Source of the DNA: Burkholderiaceae bacterium
Lineage (GTDB): Bacteria; Pseudomonadota; Gammaproteobacteria; Burkholderiales; Burkholderiaceae
Length of the DNA: 5,031 nucleotides
Direction: 5' to 3'
Assembly (NCBI GenBank): GCA_023253905.1
Contig: JALREG010000051.1
Location: 1-5,031, forward strand
The position numbers and the translations under genes were made by a program. Shown one piece after another: positions 1-5,031 of the stretch (positions within the stretch are counted from its first letter, which is position 1; each line of letters begins with the position of its first letter). The notes below the pieces were generated by a model. The model saw nothing but the letters and a program-made list of their open reading frames with translations, was not told the origin of the DNA and searched no databases.

Positions 1-629
1 TCCAGGTCATGCGACACCAGAATCATGGTGGTGCCGGTTGCCTGAAAAATATCCTGCAGCTTGTCGCGCATGAAGAGCGTCATTTCATAGTCGAGCGCCG
101 AAAACGGCTCATCCAGAAACAGCACCTCGGGGTGCACCGCCAGCGAACGCATGATGGACACCAGCTGCTGCTGACCGCCCGAAAGTTCATACGGGTAGCG
201 GTTCAGGTCAAAGCGGATATCAAACGACTGCACCAGTTCGTCAGTCCGGGCATTACATTCGCCGCGCGACTTGCCTGCGATCGCGAGCGGATAACGGATG
301 TTGTCGATGGCACGCTTCCAGGGAAAGAGCGCATCGCGATAATTCTGGAACACATAGCCGATAACGGTCTGGCTGAGTGGCTTGCCATCGAACAGCACCT
401 GACCACTGTCCATGGGCAAAAGCCCCGCCACCATGTTGATCATGGTGGACTTGCCACAGCCATTTGGGCCAAACACCGAAGTGATTCGCCCTTTGGGAAA
501 GTCGAGGTCGAAGTTGGTGTAAAGCGGCTGACCCGCGAAGCTCTTGGTGAGCCCGCGGATAGTGATGTGCGTGGCTGGCGCAGCCACCGGGCCAGACACT
601 GCCTGAGAATCAGACAACACTGCGTTCAT
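1..629 (-). CDS. ABC transporter ATP-binding protein, NitT/TauT (SsuB/TauB-like) family, partial (C-terminus beyond window)
   Basis: This is the cytoplasmic ATPase that would power import through the adjacent permease. Reading from ATG at 629 gives 209 residues with no stop before the window edge. All core nucleotide-binding motifs are visible in order: Walker A GPNGCGKST (54-62), Q-loop Gln95 in VFQNYRDALFPW, signature LSGGQQQ (149-155), Walker B VLFLDEP (169-175), D-loop SALD (177-180) and H-loop His207 in VSHDL. The FPW after the Q-loop is typical of the nitrate/sulfonate/taurine importer ATPases. About 20 residues precede the ABC core. The start codon overlaps the permease stop (ATGA), which implies translational coupling and fixes this start. 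The usual Arg after the signature is Leu156 (QQQLVSIMRSL). Only the end of the protein is missing, roughly 40-60 residues judging by the family's usual length. The family assignment is secure; the substrate is not. Confidence 0.95.
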   Translation of the reverse strand, partial: MNAVLSDSQAVSGPVAAPATHITIRGLTKSFAGQPLYTNFDLDFPKGRITSVFGPNGCGKSTMINMVAGLLPMDSGQVLFDGKPLSQTVIGYVFQNYRDALFPWKRAIDNIRYPLAIAGKSRGECNARTDELVQSFDIRFDLNRYPYELSGGQQQLVSIMRSLAVHPEVLFLDEPFSALDYEMTLFMRDKLQDIFQATGTTMILVSHDL

Positions 630-1432
630 TTCCCACCCCAATGGACAAACCGCCGTTCGATCAGGATGAAGATCAGATTGAGGCCGTAACCCAGCACACC
701 CGCCGAAAAGATCGTGGCGTACATCTCAGGCATATTGAAGATGGACTGAGTGTTGATCACGCGCTGCCCGAGGCCGTCAGTTGAGCCAATGAACATTTCT
801 GCAACGATCACAATCACCAACGAGAACGAGACCCCCGCGCGCATCCCCACCAGCGTCTGGGGCAGCGACTCTAGAAACGTAACTCCCGCCATCACCCGAA
901 GCGGTGAGGCGCCCATCACCCGCGCCGCCGCCTGGCGGGTCTTGCGTGCGTTCATCACCCCATAGGCGGTATTGAAAAGTATCAGCAGCCCGGCCCCGAA
1001 CGCCGCCACAGCCACCTTGGTGCTCTCGCCCACACCAAGAATCACCAGGAACAACGGAAACAGCGCTGACGCGGGCGTGGAGCGGAAAAAATCGATCACA
1101 AACTCAAGCGACCGATAAAGGCGCACTGACGAACCAAGCGCCAGTCCCAGCGGCACGCAAACACCCACTGCAATGACGAAGGCAAGCAGCGTCCGACGAA
1201 TGGTAATGATCGTATCGGTCAATAGCGCCCCGCCAACAAACCCCTGCCAGATGGCAAGCCCCGACGCCTGCGGCGACGGGAGCAGCACCGGATCAACCAG
1301 CTCGAGGGCTGCGATCAGCGCCCACAAGGCAATGAAACCCACCGCACCCACGGCGGGCGTGAGCGCGGAGACAAAGCGGGCACCTGACATTACGATGGCC
1401 TGGATGGGGTTTGTTGGAAAGGCAGACGCCAA
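626..1432 (-). CDS. ABC transporter permease, NitT/TauT (SsuC/TauC-like) family
   Basis: This is the inner-membrane permease of a binding-protein-dependent importer, 268 residues from a TTG start, about the usual length for SsuC/TauC-type proteins. By eye it has about six hydrophobic segments near residues 25-45, 82-100, 118-133, 138-157, 196-215 and 238-258. The cytoplasmic EAA-like loop that docks on the ATPase is at about 168-191 (AARVMGASPLRV... ending FLESLP), with the conserved Gly174 and Pro191. The start is uncertain. TTG at 1432 lies 5 nt after the binding-protein stop. The first in-frame ATG is at 1390 (MSGARFVSAL) and would leave a 47-nt gap. Neither has a clear Shine-Dalgarno sequence, and both leave the first membrane segment intact. 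The stop at 626-628 overlaps the ATPase start. Family is well supported; substrate unknown. Confidence 0.93.
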   Translation of the reverse strand: MASAFPTNPIQAIVMSGARFVSALTPAVGAVGFIALWALIAALELVDPVLLPSPQASGLAIWQGFVGGALLTDTIITIRRTLLAFVIAVGVCVPLGLALGSSVRLYRSLEFVIDFFRSTPASALFPLFLVILGVGESTKVAVAAFGAGLLILFNTAYGVMNARKTRQAAARVMGASPLRVMAGVTFLESLPQTLVGMRAGVSFSLVIVIVAEMFIGSTDGLGQRVINTQSIFNMPEMYATIFSAGVLGYGLNLIFILIERRFVHWGGK

Positions 1433-1437
1433 ACGAA

Positions 1438-2427
1438 TCAGAACGTCTTCAGCATCGGACGGACATCAACCTTGGTCTTGACCAGACCGTAGGCTGTCGC
1501 CTGATCGACCAGGTTTTGGAGGTCGGCAATTTCAGACGGTTTGAGATCCTTCACCATGTTGTAGTACGAGAGCGGAACGGTAGCCGAAATGCTGGGCGAC
1601 ACATTCATGTGGCTCGCGAGCAGATCACGCGCTTTCGGATCATTGTTGCCATCATTGAGCGCTTTGGCCCAGGCACGCGCCAGGCGCTCGGCCACCTGCG
1701 GCCGTTCCTTCAGGAACTTCACGCTCATCACGCCCCCGGCCAGCACGGCGCAGGCGTCGGTGCGTCCCAGCATGTATTTGGCGATCAGGCCGACATCCAG
1801 GCGACGCGCGAGCCCCTGCGCCACCATCATGCTGGTGACAGGTTCGAGCGTGTAACCGGCATCAAACTGACCGCCCTTGATTGCGCCGATATGAACCGAC
1901 ATTTGCTGTTCCTGCATGGAGTAGTCTTTTTCATCCAGACCGACCGCCTTCAGCACCCCTTTGGCGACAAACAGGTTGCCAGGGCCAGGCGCCGAGAAGA
2001 TGCGTTTACCCTTCAGCTCTTCAAGTTTGGTGATCTTGCTGTCCGGTGGCACCACGAAGGACTCGACCTGGTACTTCGCGTTCTGGCAGTTGATTGAAAA
2101 GTACTGAAGTGTGTTCGGGCGAATGGCGTTGATATTGACGCCCTCGACTGACAACAGGTTTGAGGCGGTTTCAAGGTCGCCCTTCACCAGCCCCTGTACG
2201 ATCAGTTGATGGTTGGCCAGGGGAATGCCCTCTACCTCGAGGTTCTCGGCAGCGAAATAACCCCGCTCGCGAGCAATGAAGTAGGGCATGGCCGACGAGG
2301 CGATGAACAACCCCATCGTGACCTTGTCACGGGTTTGCGCATCGGCGGCGCTTGGCGTGAGCGATGAGCCGGCGGTGATCGCGAGGCCAATGGCCAGCGC
2401 GGTGAGCTTGCGGGACGTGGCAAACAT
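1438..2427 (-). CDS. Periplasmic substrate-binding protein of NitT/TauT-type ABC transporter (NMT1/THI5-like, SsuA/TauA-like)
   Basis: This is the exported solute receptor that would deliver ligand to the permease encoded just downstream. It has 329 residues, normal for the family. The N-terminus is a clear Sec signal peptide: Arg6-Lys7, a hydrophobic stretch at about 8-20, and a likely AxA cleavage after ADA (28-30), so the mature protein would start near Gln31. No lipobox cysteine is present. Family features include the opening beta strand and helix (VTMGLFIASSAMPYFIARERGYF, from about 36), the segment ITKLEELKGKRIFSAPGPG (132-150), and the FDAGYTLEPV strand (188-197), where NrtA/SsuA/TauA/NMT1 proteins commonly have a D-A-x-x-x-x-E-P pattern. 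The mature protein has only two cysteines (114 and 226). It lacks the CCCFC motif of yeast Thi5-type synthases, so it is a receptor rather than a thiamine-pyrimidine enzyme. The ATG at 2427 is supported by a GAGGA site. The ligand cannot be deduced. Confidence 0.93.
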   Translation of the reverse strand: MFATSRKLTALAIGLAITAGSSLTPSAADAQTRDKVTMGLFIASSAMPYFIARERGYFAAENLEVEGIPLANHQLIVQGLVKGDLETASNLLSVEGVNINAIRPNTLQYFSINCQNAKYQVESFVVPPDSKITKLEELKGKRIFSAPGPGNLFVAKGVLKAVGLDEKDYSMQEQQMSVHIGAIKGGQFDAGYTLEPVTSMMVAQGLARRLDVGLIAKYMLGRTDACAVLAGGVMSVKFLKERPQVAERLARAWAKALNDGNNDPKARDLLASHMNVSPSISATVPLSYYNMVKDLKPSEIADLQNLVDQATAYGLVKTKVDVRPMLKTF

Positions 2428-2435
2428 GGATGGAA

Positions 2436-2440
2436 TCCTC
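2436..2440 (-). promoter_or_regulatory. Ribosome-binding site of the substrate-binding protein gene
   Basis: On the minus strand this reads GAGGA, 8 nt before the ATG at 2427. It is the only strong Shine-Dalgarno match near the start and supports the chosen initiation codon, with the signal peptide beginning immediately. Confidence 0.75.
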
Positions 2441-2678
2441 CGATGTCAGGTGAACGAAAACTTGCAGCCGCGCACACTCGCACGACGGTCCGCGCTCGGT
2501 CAAGAACTTCGTGCATCAAACCGAAATTGCAGCAGGGTCTTTTGCCAAGCGAACCACCCGAGTCTACACTCGAGATCGAGCGGTTTGAGATGCGCGAAGC
2601 AATTCATGGGCCGGTTCATTCTGGCCGGAATTCTGCATAGCGTATACCGATTGGCGTTCGTTTATGGGGCTGATGCAC

Positions 2679-2746
2679 CGCAAACGGACGCAAACCGTAC
2701 CCGCCTCCGTCTCGACTGGCGCACATTGCACCAGTCGGGCGCAAAC
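2679..2746 (+). repeat. Three direct copies of CGCAAAC upstream of the hydroxylase gene
   Basis: Exact copies of the heptamer CGCAAAC lie at 2679-2685, 2689-2695 and 2740-2746. The first two start exactly 10 bp apart, about one helical turn, and the third starts 51 bp after the second, close to five turns. All have the same orientation, on the same face of the helix, within about 110 bp of the start codon at 2791. This arrangement is typical of sites for a regulator that binds in tandem. No known regulator motif is recognised, and chance repetition of a short word is possible. Confidence 0.4.
2714..2736. promoter_or_regulatory. Inverted repeat, candidate operator
   Basis: A 23-nt dyad: left arm GACTGGCGCA (2714-2723), 3-nt centre CAT, right arm TGCACCAGTC (2727-2736). 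Nine of ten positions pair; the exception is C2720 against A2730. It lies 54 bp before the ATG of the molybdenum hydroxylase gene and between the second and third CGCAAAC copies. There is no T-tract after it, so it does not look like a terminator. The size and position suit a dimeric repressor or activator site. No regulator gene is visible in the window. Confidence 0.45.
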
Positions 2747-2780
2747 TGTTCCGGTTTTATTGCAGCGTTGTTCAGACATT

Positions 2781-2784
2781 GGAG
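2781..2784 (+). promoter_or_regulatory. Ribosome-binding site of the molybdenum hydroxylase gene
   Basis: GGAG, 6 nt before ATG 2791, is a well-spaced Shine-Dalgarno site and supports that start. An in-frame TTG at 2779 overlaps this site and is unlikely to be used. Confidence 0.7.
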
Positions 2785-2790
2785 TCCGGC

Positions 2791-5031
2791 ATGCATCCAG
2801 AGGGAATCGGCGCGTCAGTCCTGCGCCGCGAAGATCGGCGCTTTCTTACCGGCCGCGGCCAGTACGTCTCCGACCTGTCGTTCCACGACGAACTGCATTG
2901 CGCGTTCGTGCGCTCGCCGCATGCGCATGCAAACATTCGTTCGATCGACACCACCGAGGCGCTGGCCTGCCCAGGCGTCGTAGCGGTCTACACCGGCGCA
3001 GAGATGGAGGCCGATCGGGTCGGCACCATGATTCCGCTCTGGCGGATTCCCGGCGTAGGCGGCAGCGTCATGAAAGAGCCGCCCCGATGGGGTCTCTCGC
3101 GCGGCACGGCCCGTCACGTGGGTGAGGCGGTAGCCATGGTGGTAGCGGCCACCCGCAATCAGGCGCTGGACGCTGCCGAGAAGGTCGCGATCGACTGGGA
3201 ACCGCTTCAGGCGGTCGCCGATGTTCGCGATGCCGCAGCACCGGGCGCAGTCCAGTTGCATCCCGAGGCGCCGGGCAATGTGTGCGTGCAGTTCGAACGC
3301 GGCACGCGGGCGCCGGTGGACGAAGCCTTTGCCCGAGCCGCTCACACGGTTGCGGTCGATATCGTCAACCATCGAATCATCTGTGCCGCCATGGAGCCGC
3401 GAGCGGTCATCGCTCAGGCCTCGGCCACCCGCGGGCTGGATGGGCATGCCGTCACCCTCTGGACGGCCAGCCAGGTCCCGCACCACATCCGCAAGTTCGT
3501 GGCCGAACAGCTCGATCTCCCTGAAAACGCGGTCCGCGTGATCGCACCCGACGTGGGCGGCGGCTTCGGCACCAAGGGCAAGCACTACCCCGAGGAAATC
3601 GTTCTGGCGTGGGCAGCGCGCAAGCTCGAGCGCCCGCTCAAGTGGGTCTCCACGCGCAGTGAGGCCTTCGTGAGTGACTATCACGCCCGCGACCATGTCA
3701 CCCGGGCCGAGCTTGCCCTCGATGCTGACGGCCGTTTCCTTGGCCTTCGGGTCTCTACCCTCGCCGCAGTGGGCGCCTATGTCTCCACCGTGGGCGCCGC
3801 CGTGCCGACCACGGTCTACACCGCAGTGCTGTCCGGCCCCTATCGCATTCCGGCCATTCACGCGGAAGTGCGCGCCATGTTCACCAACACCGTGCCCACT
3901 GACGCCTACCGAGGTGCCGGCCGCCCTGAAGCGTGTTTCGTCCTTGAGCGACTGGTGGAAGAGGCCGCACGTACGCTGCGAATCGACCGGATGGAGCTTC
4001 GTCGGCGCAATTTCATCCCCGCGGCCGCCATGCCCTACTCCACCCCGGTCGGGCCCACCTACGACACGGGTGACTTCGTTCGGCTGTTCGACCGCGTGCT
4101 GGTCCTCGCCGACTACGCCGGGTTCGAGCAGCGCCGGCGTGACGCCCAGGCGCGCGGCCGTATCCGCGGATTTGGCATCTGCTATTTCGTTGAGAGCTCA
4201 GGCGTGGCCCCCTCGAAGTACGCTGGCATGTTCGGCGCACGCGCCGGCTTTTTCGATTCCGCCGACATCCGGGTGGGCTGCGACGGCAGCCTTCTGGTGA
4301 TGTGCGGCACGCACAGCCATGGTCAGGCGCATGCCACCACATTTGCTCAGGTGCTTGCCGATCGCATCGGGGTACCGCTCTCCATGATCGAACTGGTGGA
4401 GGGTGACACCGGCCGCGTCCCCTACGGCACCGGTACTTTCGGGTCTCGCTCGATGGTCATTGCAGGGTCGGCCATCACCATGGCTGCCGACAAGCTGCTC
4501 GCCAAGGCGAAGAAGCTTGCCGCGCATCTGCTGGAGGCCGCCGAAGCTGACGTTGAGCATCGCGTGATTGATGGCCAGGGCGAATTCCGGGTAGCAGGCA
4601 CGGATTCCGTGATCGGCTGGGCCGATGTGGCGCGTGCGGTCACCTACGCGCACAACCTCCCCGCCGGCATGGAGCCCGTGCTGCATTCCAATGCTTTCTT
4701 CGACCCCCCCAACCTCACCTGGTCGAATGGCGCGCAGGCCTGCGAAGTGGAAATTGATCCGGCCACCGGCATGACCACGCTCGAGACATACGTGGTGGTC
4801 GATGACATCGGGACCGTCATCAACCCCGTGGTGGTTGAAGGTCAGGTGCATGGCGCCATTGCGCAGGGCATCGGTCAGGCGATGTTCGAACAGGCCGTCT
4901 ACGACCGCGAAACTGGCCAGCTCTACACCGGATCGTTCATGGACTACGCCATGCCGCGTGCCGATGTGCTGCCCGATTTCATTTCGGAAACCGACGAATC
5001 GCAGCCCTGCACGCACAACCCGCTGGGCGTA
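2791..5031 (+). CDS. Molybdopterin-binding (large) subunit, xanthine dehydrogenase / form II CoxL-like family, partial (C-terminus beyond window)
   Basis: This is the catalytic molybdenum-cofactor subunit of a hydroxylase that would oxidise a C-H bond using water, normally together with a 2Fe-2S subunit and an FAD subunit. The 747 codons from ATG 2791 run open to the window edge. The N-terminus GIGASVLRREDRRFLTGRG (5-23) is the family's standard opening, so the start looks complete. Visible motifs are VGGGFGTKG (255-263), AYRGAGR (372-378), SHGQAHATTFAQ (509-520) with the cofactor-contacting Gln512, and the cofactor-loop EGDTGRVPYGTGTFGSRS (537-554). AYRGAGR is the 'form II' CoxL signature. 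True CO dehydrogenases have AYxCSFR with a copper-binding Cys, which is absent here. Family members usually have KGxGE soon after NPLG; the window stops at THNPLGV (741-747), so the catalytic Glu is expected within about six residues outside. No partner subunit precedes it; both must be downstream or elsewhere. Substrate unknown; an N-heterocycle or aromatic is possible. Confidence 0.93.
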   Translation, partial: MHPEGIGASVLRREDRRFLTGRGQYVSDLSFHDELHCAFVRSPHAHANIRSIDTTEALACPGVVAVYTGAEMEADRVGTMIPLWRIPGVGGSVMKEPPRWGLSRGTARHVGEAVAMVVAATRNQALDAAEKVAIDWEPLQAVADVRDAAAPGAVQLHPEAPGNVCVQFERGTRAPVDEAFARAAHTVAVDIVNHRIICAAMEPRAVIAQASATRGLDGHAVTLWTASQVPHHIRKFVAEQLDLPENAVRVIAPDVGGGFGTKGKHYPEEIVLAWAARKLERPLKWVSTRSEAFVSDYHARDHVTRAELALDADGRFLGLRVSTLAAVGAYVSTVGAAVPTTVYTAVLSGPYRIPAIHAEVRAMFTNTVPTDAYRGAGRPEACFVLERLVEEAARTLRIDRMELRRRNFIPAAAMPYSTPVGPTYDTGDFVRLFDRVLVLADYAGFEQRRRDAQARGRIRGFGICYFVESSGVAPSKYAGMFGARAGFFDSADIRVGCDGSLLVMCGTHSHGQAHATTFAQVLADRIGVPLSMIELVEGDTGRVPYGTGTFGSRSMVIAGSAITMAADKLLAKAKKLAAHLLEAAEADVEHRVIDGQGEFRVAGTDSVIGWADVARAVTYAHNLPAGMEPVLHSNAFFDPPNLTWSNGAQACEVEIDPATGMTTLETYVVVDDIGTVINPVVVEGQVHGAIAQGIGQAMFEQAVYDRETGQLYTGSFMDYAMPRADVLPDFISETDESQPCTHNPLGV

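Larger units (their letters stand above)
2428..2790. other. Divergent intergenic region between the transporter operon and the molybdenum hydroxylase gene
   Basis: This is a 363-bp stretch with no credible gene. It must contain the promoters of both divergent units. Visible elements are one ribosome-binding site at each end, a 23-nt inverted repeat at 2714-2736, three CGCAAAC copies between 2679 and 2746, and a GGCCGG direct repeat (2609-2614 and 2623-2628). I could not pick a -35/-10 pair with acceptable spacing on either strand. The best minus-strand -35 is TTGACC (2503-2498), which is followed at 17 nt by a poor -10 (CGAGTG). Open frames crossing the region have no coding signature. The repeats lie in the half nearest the hydroxylase gene, which suggests that this promoter is the more heavily regulated one; that is inference. 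Confidence 0.6.

Noticed and set aside
9..689. 226-codon plus-strand frame over the ATPase gene
   Set aside because: It is the reverse complement of a frame with every ABC ATPase motif. The translation has biased Arg/His composition and runs into the permease gene.
1411..2097. 228-codon plus-strand frame over the substrate-binding protein gene
   Set aside because: Antisense to a well-recognised exported receptor; no independent coding signal.
1438..2427. Thiamine-pyrimidine synthase reading of the NMT1/THI5-like protein
   Set aside because: The protein has a Sec signal peptide, lacks the CCCFC motif and sits in an ABC importer operon, so it is a transport receptor.
2475..2503. Possible sigma70 promoter for the transporter operon (minus strand, -35 TTGACC at 2503-2498)
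   Set aside because: At 17 nt spacing the -10 would be CGAGTG, a very poor match, and 16 or 18 nt spacing is no better.
2609..2628. GGCCGG direct repeat with a 14-bp period
   Set aside because: Only two short GC-rich copies, which are easily expected by chance in this composition.
2717..2730. Possible sigma54 promoter (TGGC...TTGCA)
   Set aside because: The GG and GC dinucleotides are separated by 8 nt, whereas sigma54 promoters need 10. The resemblance is explained by the inverted repeat.
2288..3125. Plus-strand frames crossing the intergenic region (2288-2983, 2443-2640 and 2664-3125)
   Set aside because: They straddle the 3' part of one gene's antisense and the out-of-frame start of the hydroxylase gene. 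Translations are low-complexity and have no suitable ribosome-binding sites.
2815..3861. 348-codon open frame on the minus strand, antisense to the hydroxylase gene
   Set aside because: Its translation is a Gly/Arg/His/Asp-rich mix with no recognisable domain. It exactly shadows strongly conserved family motifs on the plus strand; long antisense frames are expected in GC-rich coding DNA.
4704..4710. Run of seven C within the hydroxylase gene, a possible frameshift site
   Set aside because: The reading frame and family-like sequence continue intact on both sides, so nothing suggests a frameshift here.
4198..5016. 272-codon open frame on the minus strand
   Set aside because: Another antisense shadow of the hydroxylase gene, with no domain signature and no ribosome-binding evidence.

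Overview
The window is GC-rich DNA with a strong G/C bias at third codon positions, tightly packed genes and family members typical of Proteobacteria. A betaproteobacterium (Burkholderiales-like) is my best guess, by inference only. It holds two divergent transcription units separated by a 363-bp gene-free region.

Minus strand, read from right to left: a complete three-component ABC importer of the nitrate/sulfonate/taurine (NitT/TauT, SsuABC/TauABC-like) family. The order is periplasmic substrate-binding protein (2427-1438), inner-membrane permease (1432 or 1390 to 626) and ATPase (629 to beyond the left edge). The last two overlap by an ATGA junction, and the binding-protein stop lies only 5 nt before the first possible permease start. 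This is a compact operon. The ATPase is cut by the window after its H-loop.

Plus strand: a large molybdopterin-binding subunit of the xanthine dehydrogenase/CoxL family (2791 to beyond the right edge, 747 codons visible). It carries the AYRGAGR motif of 'form II' CoxL-like proteins rather than the AYxCSFR motif of true CO dehydrogenases. It should therefore be read as a molybdenum hydroxylase of unknown substrate. The window ends at ...THNPLGV, just before the place where the family's catalytic glutamate normally sits.

The intergenic region (2428-2790) has a good ribosome-binding site for each flanking gene, a 23-nt near-perfect inverted repeat (2714-2736) and three copies of CGCAAAC, two of them exactly 10 bp apart. 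These are plausible operator elements for shared control. No convincing sigma70 or sigma54 promoter could be picked by eye.

The simplest reading is an uptake-plus-oxidation module: the importer brings in a small, probably organic anion or heterocycle, and the molybdenum hydroxylase oxidises it or a product. The substrate is not visible in the sequence. No mobile element, RNA gene or CRISPR array was seen, and nothing clearly establishes an undescribed system.
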